Source of the DNA: JAJRTE01 sp964418585
GTDB taxonomy: Bacteria; Myxococcota_A; UBA796; JAJRTE01
DNA: 64,000 nt
Direction: 5' to 3'
Assembly (NCBI GenBank): GCA_964418585.1
Contig: CAYQMG010000032.1
Coordinates: forward strand, 9,351-73,350
This document shows positions 8,728-18,151 of the stretch, piece by piece. Both the position numbers and the translations under genes were made by a program. Numbering within the stretch: the stretch's first letter is position 1; each line of letters opens with the position of its first letter. The notes beneath the pieces are model-generated. The model was given only the letters and a program-made list of their open reading frames with translations. It had not been told where the DNA came from and searched no databases.

Positions 8728-9918
8728 ATGCTGGAATCTCCCCATATTCTGTGGGTGACCGAGCGCTTCCCGCCCTTGAGCGGAGGGATGGCCGAAAGTG
8801 CGGACCGACTCGTATCCGGCCTGCGCAAGCGGTCGTACCAGGTCGACGTGGTGCACCTCGTTCAGAGCGACGGCCCGGTGACCTGCCGGGGGCGGCCCCG
8901 GGACAACGGGGTGGACCTGGTGGTCACCTGGCGCGACTCGGTGGGCGACGCGGTGCAACGTGCGTGGCTCGAGGTCCTCTTGGGACACCAGGTCGAGGAA
9001 TTCGATCTCCTGGTCGGGTTCGGCTGCAACCTGCCCGGGCACGTTGCTGCCACGTGGGCTGCCTGGCTGGGGCTGCCCTCGGTCGTGCTCGTCCGCGGCA
9101 ACGACCTGGACCGGGACTGGTTCGAGGTCCGGCGTCACAGCCTGGTCGAATCGGCGCTGGGTCGGGCCACGGTGGTGGGCGCGGTGACGCAGGAGAAGGT
9201 GGACAAGGTCCGGGCTCTGTTTCCCGGAAAGGTGGCCCGCTGGACGCCCAACGGGCTGGACGAGGCGTTTTGGCGCCTCCTCCCTGCGGACCGGGAACAG
9301 GCCCAGGACCTCCGGCGCGGGCTGGCCGCGGGCGGTCGCCGGGTGGTGGCCGTGGTGGGGGACCTGAAGTACAAGAAGCGGATTCCGTTCTGGCTCGAGG
9401 CGGTCCGCGATCGCGGCCTGAAAGACCGCATCGCCTTGCTGGTGGTCGGCCGAATGGATCGCGAGCTGAACCAGATCCTCGAGGACCCTGCGCTGGCGCC
9501 TCGGGTACATCACCTCTCGTTCCGGACCCGGGAACGACTCCCCGCGCTCTACCACGCTTGCGATTTCGTGGCCGTCCCATCCCTCTACGACGGGTTCCCC
9601 AACGTACTCCTCGAGGCCATGGCCTGCGGCGTGGTGCCGATCTGTTCCCGGGCCGCAGCCATGGGCGAGGTACTCTTGGACGGCGAGACCGGGTTCCTCT
9701 TTGAACCCGAGGACCGGGAGGGCGCGGGCGAGGCCACCTGGAGGGCGCTCGAGCTGGACGACCCCGCGCTCGAGCGCATGAAAAAACGGGTCCAGACCAT
9801 GGTTCGGCGCCGGTTCAGCCGGGCCGACGAGCTGGAACGACTGGAAAAGCTGTTACGAATTGCAATGGAGACAAGGCACGATGAGCACCATAGGCGGGAA
9901 GGGCACGCTTCCTCCTGA
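8728..9918 (+). CDS. Glycosyltransferase, GT4 family
   Basis: A 396-aa protein with the GT-B layout. The N-terminal part is ILWVTERFPPLSGGMAESADRLVSGL, the glycine-rich acceptor loop typical of GT4. The C-terminal part has WTPNGLDEAFW, VVGDLKYKKRIPFWLEAV, PSLYDGFPNVLLEAMACGVVPI (the E-x7-E type nucleotide-sugar site) and GETGFLFEPED. It is cytoplasmic or membrane-peripheral. The 3' end overlaps the next gene by 38 bp, indicating translational coupling with the two-TM protein downstream. Donor sugar unknown. Confidence 0.85.
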   Translation: MLESPHILWVTERFPPLSGGMAESADRLVSGLRKRSYQVDVVHLVQSDGPVTCRGRPRDNGVDLVVTWRDSVGDAVQRAWLEVLLGHQVEEFDLLVGFGCNLPGHVAATWAAWLGLPSVVLVRGNDLDRDWFEVRRHSLVESALGRATVVGAVTQEKVDKVRALFPGKVARWTPNGLDEAFWRLLPADREQAQDLRRGLAAGGRRVVAVVGDLKYKKRIPFWLEAVRDRGLKDRIALLVVGRMDRELNQILEDPALAPRVHHLSFRTRERLPALYHACDFVAVPSLYDGFPNVLLEAMACGVVPICSRAAAMGEVLLDGETGFLFEPEDREGAGEATWRALELDDPALERMKKRVQTMVRRRFSRADELERLEKLLRIAMETRHDEHHRREGHASS

Positions 9919-10786
9919 AGCGCGGAAGTACCTGGAGGCAGGTCGCGTCACCGGGCGAAAACGGCTCAAGGACTGGAAGCCCATCCTGGAAGCACTCGCA
10001 ACCCTCGACTCAGTCATCGAAAGGCGCCTGGGGCGGACCTCCACGGCCAAGTCCATTCTCAAGACACTCATCGTGTTGTTGTTGGTGGGCGCGCTCCTTT
10101 CCATGGACTACGACGCTGACGTGGCCAGGGTCCTGTTTTTTTCCGCGTTGGGCCTGGCGGGTATTCTGGGGTTGCTGACCATCCTTTCCAGGCGGTGGAG
10201 AAAGTTGAATCTCGCGGACGACCTCTCCATCACGGTTCTCCCATTTTTCGAGCTGATCGAGGAGGACATCGACCCGAAAGGGAAGATCTCCCTGGAACTG
10301 CCCCTGTTCTCGCCGGTGGCGATGGGCAGGAAGGAAGATGAGAAAGTCAATCGCGGGCTGGGCAGGGACAAGACGGTCTTGACCACCTATCGTTCCGACC
10401 CGATGGGCATCTCCATCCCGCTCGTGGGTGGGCCTGTACTCTCGGTGAGGATAGAACGCCTGTATCGCTGCTTGGTCGACATCATGACGACGTGCAGCCG
10501 TTCCGGCAAGGCGAAGGTGAAGGTCAAGGAGAAATGGAAGGTGTGGAACACCATCACGGTGTCGTTTCATCCCGGCGATTCGAATCTCTCTCCGGATCCC
10601 GGAGAGCTGGAAAAGCTGGCTGCCGAGTACAAGGTCAAGCGCAAGACCAAGAAGGGTGAGGAGGTGTGCATGCTGACCACGGTGTTGGTGAAGAAGAGCC
10701 GCGGGTACCTGGCGTCGCCCCAGGTCGACCCCTCCGACCTTCTCAACCTGGTCATGGCCCTGTTTTCCTCGCTGAAAGCAAGCTGA
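9881..10786 (+). CDS. Membrane protein with two TM segments, unknown function
   Basis: A 301-aa protein starting MSTIGGKGTL; ATG 9881 lies inside the end of the preceding glycosyltransferase gene and follows GGAGACAAGG. Two adjacent hydrophobic segments lie at about residues 61-80 (KTLIVLLLVGALL) and 87-105 (VLFFSALGLAGILGLLTIL). A long, soluble, Lys-rich C-terminal domain follows (KAKVKVKEKWKVWNTITVSF). Overlap with the upstream gene suggests one operon with the glycan genes. No family recognised. Confidence 0.75.
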   Translation: MSTIGGKGTLPPEARKYLEAGRVTGRKRLKDWKPILEALATLDSVIERRLGRTSTAKSILKTLIVLLLVGALLSMDYDADVARVLFFSALGLAGILGLLTILSRRWRKLNLADDLSITVLPFFELIEEDIDPKGKISLELPLFSPVAMGRKEDEKVNRGLGRDKTVLTTYRSDPMGISIPLVGGPVLSVRIERLYRCLVDIMTTCSRSGKAKVKVKEKWKVWNTITVSFHPGDSNLSPDPGELEKLAAEYKVKRKTKKGEEVCMLTTVLVKKSRGYLASPQVDPSDLLNLVMALFSSLKAS

Positions 10787-10869
10787 GCACGCGCCTGTTC
10801 AGAGCCTTTCGGACGCCGTGTTGGAAGACCGAACGGCGTTCCATGAACTGGCAAACAAGGAGGCAAGAC

Positions 10870-11454
10870 ATGAGACGCACCAAGCTGGTCGGCCTGGTGT
10901 TCGGGTTCGCGCTCCTGGTCGCCGGAGCGGTTCAGGGCCGGGAGCCGACCACGATCTCGATTCAGCGGAACGCCCGGGTGATGGAGATCCAGGAGACCCG
11001 GCCCGGCGCCTGGACCTGCCGTGCCGACGGGAACCGCCTGGTCGTCGAGGTGACGGGCGGCGACGTGAAACTCCTTCGTGACGGGCGTCGCGTGGCCGCC
11101 GGCAAGGTCGACGGAGCGCGGCTCGAGGTCACCGGGGCGGATGGAGCAGCGGTTTTCTCGTTCAAGTTCTACCCCGACAAGACCAAGGTCTTCCTCCCGG
11201 GGCGGACAGACCCGATCGAGTTCAAGAGGAAGGAGGACAAGGTCAAGGTGGTGGTGAAAGGAGAGGAGGTCGGCAAGGTGAAGTACTACGGGGACACGGG
11301 CAAGCTCAAGGCCAAGAATGCGGCCGGCGAGGTGGTGGCCCAGACCAGGGACATGGGCAGACTCTCGGCCGCCCTGGCCCCCTTCGTGGTCGCTGACCTG
11401 AACGAGGATCTCCGGATCCAGCTTTGCCTCGTCCTGCTGGCCCTCGGCAAGTGA
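10870..11454 (+). CDS. Exported protein of unknown function
   Basis: A 194-aa protein with a clear Sec signal (MRRTKLVGLVFGFALLVAGAV, cleavage near VQG-RE). The mature part is beta-rich with alternating charged and hydrophobic residues, including Lys-dense stretches (FKRKEDKVKVVVKGEEVGKVKYYGD), and ends in a hydrophobic helix. The start ATG follows AAGGAGG. The last codon overlaps the GTG of the next gene (GTGA), so the two are translationally coupled. Probably periplasmic; its place among glycan genes suggests an envelope role. No family recognised. Confidence 0.78.
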   Translation: MRRTKLVGLVFGFALLVAGAVQGREPTTISIQRNARVMEIQETRPGAWTCRADGNRLVVEVTGGDVKLLRDGRRVAAGKVDGARLEVTGADGAAVFSFKFYPDKTKVFLPGRTDPIEFKRKEDKVKVVVKGEEVGKVKYYGDTGKLKAKNAAGEVVAQTRDMGRLSAALAPFVVADLNEDLRIQLCLVLLALGK

Positions 11455-12347
11455 GCACCCCGGTCGTCTTCCTTGCACCCGGTGCGGGATTGGGACATCT
11501 GGTTCGGGCCTGCGCCCTGGCGTTGTCCCTGGATGAATTCGGGATTCCCTCCTGCATCGCGGCCTCGTCCCCGTTCGCCGGTGCGGTGCGCCGAATCGTG
11601 GGCCTGGACATCGTGACCATCCCGCCCAACCGCTGGGCTCGAGCCGTCCATGCCCTGCTGGATGAACTGAGACCCGGGCTCGCGGTCCTGGATACCTTCC
11701 CCGCCGGGTTCCGCGGCGAGTGGCGCACGCCCGCCCACCACGGAACCCGCCGGTGCTACCTCGCGCGGCGCCTGCGCGTGCACGCCTATGCCCGGGCCCT
11801 GGGCTGTGCGCTCGAGGACATCCTCCCCACCATCCCAGAGGATGTGATCCTCCTCGAGCCGCTCGAGGCCCGCCACCGTGCTCTCCTGGAGGCGGCCTCC
11901 GCGCACCTCCATCTTCTCCCAGGCCCGGTCCGGCTGGATCTTCCACGGGTCCCCCCGGTCCCGCCCCGGCTCCACGCCCTGCTCGAGACCGGCTGCACAC
12001 GACTGGTCGTGCACAGCGGGCCGCGGCACGAGTGCGCACGGCTTGTCCGCCGGGCACGCCGCGACTTGCGTCCCGGGGAGCGGATCGCCCTGGTGGCGCC
12101 GATCCGTGAGCGCATCGGCGTGGAAACGTTCGACTACTTCCCGGCCTCGAGGCTCTTTTCTCGAGCATGCCACGTCTACACCGGCGCGGGGTACAACAGC
12201 ATGGCGGAAGGCGTCCGGGTCCAGGAGAAGCACACGGCGGTGGCCTTTGCGCGGCGGTACGATGACCAGGCGGCTCGAGCCCGCGTCCGTTTCTCCCGGG
12301 CGACCGGGACCCGTGCGGCGGCGGAGGTGCTGGCCGGGCTTGCGTGA
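11451..12347 (+). CDS. Glycosyltransferase-like protein (MurG/GT28-type N-terminus)
   Basis: A 298-aa protein. GTG 11451 is used because it overlaps the preceding stop as GTGA and begins the conserved part STPVVFLAPGAGLGHLVRACALAL; the GxGLGH loop resembles the N-terminal motif of GT-B enzymes such as MurG and UGT-type proteins. The C-terminal region YTGAGYNSMAEGVRVQEKHTAVAFARRYDDQAARAR resembles the donor-binding loop of such predicted glycosyltransferases (GAG-N-xxE). It is shorter than the usual 350-400 aa, so the fold may be compact. It is the last gene of the glycan cluster. Confidence 0.65.
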   Translation: MSTPVVFLAPGAGLGHLVRACALALSLDEFGIPSCIAASSPFAGAVRRIVGLDIVTIPPNRWARAVHALLDELRPGLAVLDTFPAGFRGEWRTPAHHGTRRCYLARRLRVHAYARALGCALEDILPTIPEDVILLEPLEARHRALLEAASAHLHLLPGPVRLDLPRVPPVPPRLHALLETGCTRLVVHSGPRHECARLVRRARRDLRPGERIALVAPIRERIGVETFDYFPASRLFSRACHVYTGAGYNSMAEGVRVQEKHTAVAFARRYDDQAARARVRFSRATGTRAAAEVLAGLA

Positions 12348-12463
12348 GCCTGTCGGAGTGAGGGACGGGGTTTTTCGGGGTTGTATCACCCGGGGGCGGA
12401 GAGCCGGGAGGTTGCGGGCGGAGTCGGATTGGCTCCTGGTCGCACGACGCATGGATTGTGTGC

Positions 12464-12493
12464 TGGACTTCGGGGCGAGCGGGACCGTACAAT
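12464..12493 (+). promoter_or_regulatory. Candidate promoter of the nuclease/ATPase pair
   Basis: TGGACT (12464-12469), an 18-bp spacer and TACAAT (12488-12493) lie in the 331-bp gap (12348-12678) between the glycan cluster and the Mre11-like gene. Apart from this I see nothing in that gap. Confidence 0.35.
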
Positions 12494-12678
12494 GAGGTGC
12501 TTGAATCAGAGGGGTCTCGAATCCTGCGCGGACCCGGCGTGCAGGACCACGGCCGTCGACGGGGATGAGAAGGCGCGCGGGGTAGGGCGGCCGGCATGTT
12601 GGTCACCGCCGGTCTGCCTCGAGGGATGGGATCCGGGTTGGTGGAATCGGGTTGGTCACAGGAGGCGTGGGGGAACGG

Positions 12679-13821
12679 ATGGTCCGGTTCATTCATACCG
12701 CAGATTTGCAAATCGGGATGCCTTTTCACCGGGTGCCCGGAGACAAGGGCGCGAGGCTTCGGGCGGTGCGGCTGGAGGCATTGCGGGAGATCAGTCGGGT
12801 TGCGGCCGAGCACGAGGTGGACTTCGTGGTGGTGGCCGGTGATTTCTTTGACGCCAACACCGTGGCGGACGAGGTTGTGGTTCAGGCGTGTGAGCGTCTG
12901 TCCCGGATTCCGGTCCCGGTGTACATCTTGCCGGGGAACCACGATTTTTGTGGAGGCCCCGGGTCGGTTTATCACCGGGCCTCGTTCCTGAAGAATCGAC
13001 CCGGTCACGTGACCGTGCTCGAGAAACCCGAACCGGTGGTGGCAGCCGGAGGGGCGGCGGTGATTCTTCCTGCGCCGCTGCACCATCGTCGCATCGTTGG
13101 TGAGTCCACCGCCCATCTGACGGCGGACTTCGGCCGGGAGGCGGCTCCCGGGGCGGTCCGGATCGGTCTGGCTCACGGAGGCGTGGTGGCGTTCGAGCTG
13201 GACTGGGAAGAGAAGCCGACGAACTTCGTCGATCCGGATCGGGTCGAGTCTGCCGAACTGGACTACCTGGCCCTGGGAGACTGGCACGGACTTCTCGAGG
13301 TGAGGCCCCGCACCTGGTACAGCGGGACCCCGGAGCCCACCTCGTTCAAGAGCCGGAATCCCGGTTACCTTCTGGTGGTCGAGGTGGCGGCCCGGGGCGC
13401 TGAACCGCGCGTGGTACCGGTCCAGGTGGCCCGGACCCGCTGGTTGAGCCACGAGGTGGAACTGAACACCGATCCGGATCTGGATGCCCTGGCATCCTGG
13501 TTCGCCTCCCTGGATCGTCCCGAGGACACGGTGGTCCGGTTGAACCTGCGAGGCACCTTGACCCTGGCAGGCGTGGCCCGTCTGGACGAGTTGCTGACGA
13601 CCAGGCGACACCTCCTCCTCGACCTCAGAGTGGACGACTCGGTGGTTCCCATGGCCAGCGACGAGGAGTTGTTGGAAATCGCCACGGACGGCTATCTCAG
13701 GTCCACTGTTGACGAACTTCGAGGGCTGGTCGCGCAGGGAGGAGAGCAGGGAGCAATCGCAGCTCGAGCCCTCCAGGTACTCTACCAGCTTCACCGGGAG
13801 ATCCAGGACGCAGCACATTGA
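12679..13821 (+). CDS. Mre11/SbcD/YhaO-like metallophosphoesterase nuclease
   Basis: A 380-aa calcineurin-like phosphoesterase. Motifs in order are HTADLQIG (motif I, with Q where DxH is common), VVAGDFFDANT (GDxxD), ILPGNHD (GNHD), GLAHGG and ALGDWHG (C-terminal His). The C-terminal third carries a capping region and a helical tail like those that bind a Rad50-type partner. Homologues are Mn-dependent DNA exo/endonucleases in double-strand-break repair. The start ATG 12679 matches the family N-terminus (VRFIHTAD); GTG 12667 is an in-frame alternative. The SMC-like ATPase gene begins 72 bp downstream, as expected for a nuclease-ATPase operon. Confidence 0.86.
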   Translation: MVRFIHTADLQIGMPFHRVPGDKGARLRAVRLEALREISRVAAEHEVDFVVVAGDFFDANTVADEVVVQACERLSRIPVPVYILPGNHDFCGGPGSVYHRASFLKNRPGHVTVLEKPEPVVAAGGAAVILPAPLHHRRIVGESTAHLTADFGREAAPGAVRIGLAHGGVVAFELDWEEKPTNFVDPDRVESAELDYLALGDWHGLLEVRPRTWYSGTPEPTSFKSRNPGYLLVVEVAARGAEPRVVPVQVARTRWLSHEVELNTDPDLDALASWFASLDRPEDTVVRLNLRGTLTLAGVARLDELLTTRRHLLLDLRVDDSVVPMASDEELLEIATDGYLRSTVDELRGLVAQGGEQGAIAARALQVLYQLHREIQDAAH

Positions 13822-13893
13822 GGGCGGGTCGGGCTCGAGCGTGGATACCAGGCCGACCCCGTGCACACGCCCGTCAGGAGGGGCAGAACAACC

Positions 13894-16626
13894 ATGTGGA
13901 TAAAGCGAGTCGAGATCTCGGACTATCGCCTGTTCGACCGTCTGTCCGTCTCGTTCGGTCCCGGGCTGAACATCATTCACGGTCCGAACGAGTCGGGAAA
14001 ATCGACCCTGGTTCACGCGATCAAGACAGGACTCACCTTGCGATCGCGGGTCACCGGCCGGCACCTCGAGCGTATCAGGCGTCGTGGCGGAAGTGCACCC
14101 GAAGTGGTGATCGAGTTCGTGCGCGGGAAGACGCTTTATCAGGTGAAGAAGCGTTTTGCCGGCCAGCAAGGCACGACGCGCCTGGCGTGTCGTTCGGAGG
14201 GAGGGGCGACGGAGGTTTTGACCGGGACGGAGGCCGAGGAGCGTCTGCAAGTGGTGCTGGGGCTGGCCGCGGTGGCCCGGGCGAGGAAGAAGACGGATCA
14301 CCTGGGCATCTGGCCCCTGGTCTGGCTGGAGCAGGGGCGGAGTCCTCTGGCGCCGGCAGAGGATCTGAACTCGGACGCCCGGGACCTGTTGTCGACGCAC
14401 CTCGAGCGTCTGTCCGGGACCGTGCTTTCTGGCAGCGGAGGGCGGGAGCTGGAGCGTGCCGTGGACCGGGAGTATGCGCGGTTTTTTACGCCAAGCGGCC
14501 GGCAGGCCACGTCGGCGAATGCGCCCCTGGTCGTTGCGCGCAACGAGCACTGTGAGGCGCAGAAGAGGCTCGAGGCGCTGGAGCAGCAGGCGCGGGGGTA
14601 CGAGGAGGACATTCGAGAGTATGTGCGGTTGACCGGGGAGATCGACCGGTTGGAGCGGGAGCTTCCAGCGACCCGGCGTGCGCTTGCCGAAAATGAGTTG
14701 ACCCTCGCCCGGGTGGAGAAGCTCGAGGGGAAGCGGAAGGATATCGAGGCCCGGATTCATCTGATGGAATTGGAGCAGAAACAGGTGCTCGAGCGTCTGG
14801 ATGTCCGTCAGAAGCTGGAGGAGCGGATACAGGAGGCAGAGGAGGAGGCGCGGGGAGCCCGGGCGAAACTGGAGGAGAGTCGGCGTGCGCTTGCTGAACA
14901 CAGGGCGTCGCGGAGAGCGCTCCGGGAGGACGTGGTCCGGCTGGAGACTCTGGTGGAAAAGGAGAAGTCGCGGTGTGCCGCGGTCCGGGCTCGACTGGAT
15001 CTGCTGGAGAATCAGGCCTCCCTGGCCCGTGTGCGCAAGAATCTCGAGCAGGCGCGCGGGTACCATGATCGGAAGCTGGAACTGGAGGTGTTGCTGACCC
15101 GCAACCGGATCTCATCTGAAGCGGTGGAGAGGTTGGAGGCGCTGCAGGAGCAGGCGCACAAGGCCCGGGTCGCACTGGAATCGGCCGCGGCCGGGGTTCA
15201 CCTGCGGGCGCTGAGACCGGTTCGAGTCGCGCGGGTCGGGGAAGCGCCGGCGACAATGGAAGCGGGGGAGACGCGGGAGGTCCACGTGGTCGAGCCCACC
15301 ACGTTTGTGGTGGAGGACCTGCTCGAGGTGGAAGTGGTGCCAGGAGGCAAGGATCTTGCCATGTTGACCCGACGAGTGGACGAGGCGGAGAAGGCGCTTC
15401 GGGAAGCACTGGCGGCCCACGATGTGGCGTCGGTGCAGGGTGCCCGCAGTCGGCTGGAGCGGGTGCGGGATCTGGAGCGGGAACTCGAGAGCCACGACAA
15501 GCTGTTGCACGTGGTGGCTCCCGAGGGGCTCGAGCCCTTGAGGCAGCAGGAAATCGAGTTCGAGCAAGCAGTCCAGGAGGCTCGAGAACGGTTCAAGCAG
15601 CGGCTCGATCCCGGGGATTCGCCACTTCCGGACGAGCGGGGCATGCTGGAGCGGCTCGAGCAGGATCTTTCCGGACGGTTGGGGGAACTCGAGCGGGAAC
15701 TGGAGAAGGCCCGTGCCCGGCTGAACGATCACCAGATTGTAGAGGCGCGCCTGGAGCACGCGGTGCAGTTGGCCGGCCAGAAGGAGGAGAACGCCAGGGC
15801 GGCGGCGGCCTCGGCCCGGAAGGACCTGGAAGAGAATCAGCGGCGGCACGGGAGCGATGAGGAGGTCCGGGCGGTTCTGGCCGAGGTGGGGAGGGGGCTG
15901 GAGCAGGCGCGGGGGGAGCTTGTCGGAGTTGAGCGGGAGATTGCCGCGCAGGAGCCGGAGCGCGCCCAACTCGATGCGGAACGGCTGAAGCGTGCGGTGG
16001 CGCAGTTGGAGCAGGAGTTGCGAACCAAGGAGGGCAGACGCAAGCTCCTGGAGGGGGCGACCACGTCGGTGGACCTGGTGGGGCTGCACGAACGTGTGGA
16101 CCGTGCCCGTGCCGAACTCGAGGAGACCCGGCGGAAGGTGGCGCGGTACGAAAGTCGTGCCCGGGCGGTGGCCCTGCTCCGGGAAACCCTGGGCCGGTGT
16201 CGGGAGGCCACCCGGCAGACCTACATGGGGCCGTTGAAACGAAGACTTCAACCCATGCTTCAGCTCCTGTTTCCAGAAGCGGAACTCGAGCTGGGCGAGG
16301 GGTTCGAGTTCGAGGTGGTGCGGCGCGGGGGGGAGGCGTTCTCTTTCGACGAACTCAGCATGGGGACGCGGGAACAACTGGCGGTGACCACGCGGCTCGC
16401 CATGGCCCAGGTGCTCGCGGGCGAGGAGGACACACTGTGCGTGGTCCTGGACGACGCCTTGACCGCCTCGGACGACGACCGGTTCGCCAGCATGGCCAGC
16501 GTGCTGACCCTGGCCGGAAAGACGCTCCAGATCCTCCTCTTCACGTGGGACTGGACCCGGTACAAGTCGTTGGCTGTGCCTGACCAGTGTGTCGACCTGG
16601 CGGTGCACTCCCCCGGCGGGGCGTGA
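13894..16626 (+). CDS. Rad50/SbcC/YhaN-like SMC-type ATPase
   Basis: A 910-aa ABC-type ATPase with a long coiled coil. Walker A is GPNESGKST (about residues 30-38). The C-terminal signature is LSMGTREQL in place of LSGGE, and Walker B is LCVVLDDALTASDD, as in the YhaN branch. The centre (about residues 200-780) is charged coiled coil, interrupted around residues 455-495 by a beta-rich, coil-breaking stretch (ATMEAGETREVHVVEPTTFVVEDLLEVEV). No CxxC zinc hook is present, so dimerisation differs from Rad50. The start ATG follows AGGAGGGG. Partner of the adjacent Mre11-like nuclease; likely processes DNA ends. Confidence 0.85.
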   Translation: MWIKRVEISDYRLFDRLSVSFGPGLNIIHGPNESGKSTLVHAIKTGLTLRSRVTGRHLERIRRRGGSAPEVVIEFVRGKTLYQVKKRFAGQQGTTRLACRSEGGATEVLTGTEAEERLQVVLGLAAVARARKKTDHLGIWPLVWLEQGRSPLAPAEDLNSDARDLLSTHLERLSGTVLSGSGGRELERAVDREYARFFTPSGRQATSANAPLVVARNEHCEAQKRLEALEQQARGYEEDIREYVRLTGEIDRLERELPATRRALAENELTLARVEKLEGKRKDIEARIHLMELEQKQVLERLDVRQKLEERIQEAEEEARGARAKLEESRRALAEHRASRRALREDVVRLETLVEKEKSRCAAVRARLDLLENQASLARVRKNLEQARGYHDRKLELEVLLTRNRISSEAVERLEALQEQAHKARVALESAAAGVHLRALRPVRVARVGEAPATMEAGETREVHVVEPTTFVVEDLLEVEVVPGGKDLAMLTRRVDEAEKALREALAAHDVASVQGARSRLERVRDLERELESHDKLLHVVAPEGLEPLRQQEIEFEQAVQEARERFKQRLDPGDSPLPDERGMLERLEQDLSGRLGELERELEKARARLNDHQIVEARLEHAVQLAGQKEENARAAAASARKDLEENQRRHGSDEEVRAVLAEVGRGLEQARGELVGVEREIAAQEPERAQLDAERLKRAVAQLEQELRTKEGRRKLLEGATTSVDLVGLHERVDRARAELEETRRKVARYESRARAVALLRETLGRCREATRQTYMGPLKRRLQPMLQLLFPEAELELGEGFEFEVVRRGGEAFSFDELSMGTREQLAVTTRLAMAQVLAGEEDTLCVVLDDALTASDDDRFASMASVLTLAGKTLQILLFTWDWTRYKSLAVPDQCVDLAVHSPGGA

Positions 16627-16698
16627 GCCGGAGAGGGACTTCGGCCGGGAGGGACAACACCAGGCCGGTCCCGGGCGCCGCCCCGGCCGGCTCGAGGT

Positions 16699-18057
16699 CT
16701 ACTGAAGCGACACGGTGTAACCCATGGTCTGGCTGGTGTCACCCCCCACGGTCTCGTCCACGTAGCTCACCGCCACCGTCCAGGCCGTGTCGCCGGATTC
16801 GGCCACCAGGTCCACCAGGATGGGATCGCTCGAGTCGCCGTCGCTGAGCCTGGTCATTTCCACGGCCTGCCCCGATTCCCAGCGGATCAGCCAGACCAGG
16901 TCCACCGCCGGTTCGTCGGTACTCACCATCAGGGTGGCGGTGTCCCGCCGCGGGAACACGTCGATGTAGTCCACGCCGAAGGGGTAGACCGTGCTGTACA
17001 AGGTATCGCCGGCATTGGTGAGCAGGTCCTCGCGGGCAAAGTCCGGGAGGTCGGCGAACTGGTAGCCGTACCGGCCCGTGTCCGGCTGGTCGACCAGGTT
17101 GGCGACCACCCAGTCGGCGAACAGGCCCTGGAACGTCTCGTCGGTGCCGAACGTGGAAAGCGCCCGGTCGAGACCCGCGATGCCGTCCCGCTGCTCTGAT
17201 TCGACGTGGATCATGAACTCCTGCCCGATCTGCTCGTACAGGTACATCCCCCACAGGAGGCAGGCCCCGTAATTGGGAGAACCGGTGTACACCAGCGGAT
17301 ATCCCGGCCAGCTCGCATAGTCACGCACCCAGGGCTCGTCCGTGTACAGTCCATTGATGATCATCGCCACCTCGGCCAGGGACTCGCTCATCCATGCTTC
17401 CTCGCTCTCGTCGTAGTTCCAGGCGATCATGTGCTGAAACTCGTGCGCCAGCACCGAGAGCGTGGGGGGCGACGTGACGGGCCGGATCCTCGAGTTGAGA
17501 TAGACAATCTCCACCTCGTTCGAGTGATATCGACCAAGGGTTTGACGCTGGATCTCCTCATCCGGGTACTGGTCCATGGACCCAAAATACCCGTCGAACT
17601 GGAACACGTCCCCGTCACTGCTCACATAGTCCTCGAAATCCATCAGCAACAGGTAGATCTTCGGGTCGTTGTCCAGCGCATCCGGGGGCTCCCCAAACAC
17701 CATCACGTCGTTCCCGTACAGGCCGGCCGTGGGCTCGAGCGCGCCGGCAGGCGCCTCGCGTTCAAACGTGGTCAGGAACGTCTCCACGTCCTCGGCCGTC
17801 ACCGTCACGTTCCACTGATCATCCGCGACATACACGTAGGCGTGACCACCCTCGAGGCGGCAGGTGGCCGGGACCAGTTGCGAGCCCGGCGGCATGACCG
17901 AGAAGTCGTAGGCCCAGAAATCGCGGCTCTGATCGCTGCAGTCCACGAACGGCGCCGGAGTGGGGGTTGGGGTGTCGTGTACGCCCGTAGGACACTCCTC
18001 CCCGGCGTACACTGCAACAAGAGGCAACAACACGAAGTAACGGAACGGACTGACCAT
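16699..18057 (-). CDS. Exported zinc metalloprotease (HExxH, M30/hyicolysin-like)
   Basis: A 452-aa protein with an N-terminal signal (MVSPFRYFVLLPLVAVYAGE), then a Thr/Pro linker (TPTPTPAP). The catalytic motif is LAHEFQHMIAWN (HEFQH) with a downstream Glu in WMSESLAEVA, the layout of gluzincin-like peptidases such as hyicolysin. The C-terminal 100 residues are beta-rich and may be a secretion or substrate-binding domain. ATG 18057 is chosen because GAGGAG lies 8 nt upstream and the signal starts there. Likely secreted or outer-membrane-associated. The M30 assignment rests on motif spacing only; another gluzincin family is possible. Confidence 0.75.
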   Translation of the reverse strand: MVSPFRYFVLLPLVAVYAGEECPTGVHDTPTPTPAPFVDCSDQSRDFWAYDFSVMPPGSQLVPATCRLEGGHAYVYVADDQWNVTVTAEDVETFLTTFEREAPAGALEPTAGLYGNDVMVFGEPPDALDNDPKIYLLLMDFEDYVSSDGDVFQFDGYFGSMDQYPDEEIQRQTLGRYHSNEVEIVYLNSRIRPVTSPPTLSVLAHEFQHMIAWNYDESEEAWMSESLAEVAMIINGLYTDEPWVRDYASWPGYPLVYTGSPNYGACLLWGMYLYEQIGQEFMIHVESEQRDGIAGLDRALSTFGTDETFQGLFADWVVANLVDQPDTGRYGYQFADLPDFAREDLLTNAGDTLYSTVYPFGVDYIDVFPRRDTATLMVSTDEPAVDLVWLIRWESGQAVEMTRLSDGDSSDPILVDLVAESGDTAWTVAVSYVDETVGGDTSQTMGYTVSLQ

Positions 18058-18151
18058 CGCAGCACTCCTCCTCAGATTGATGGGTTCGACACAGAATAGC
18101 AGCGTCAAGAGGGGGATGCTACCGCGATGACCGCCGGCGGGTTCTCGAGCC

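Noticed and set aside
10567..15066. A 1499-codon minus-strand open stretch
   Set aside because: Pro/Arg/Gly-rich shadow of the exported protein, nuclease and ATPase genes, all of which have clear motifs on the plus strand.
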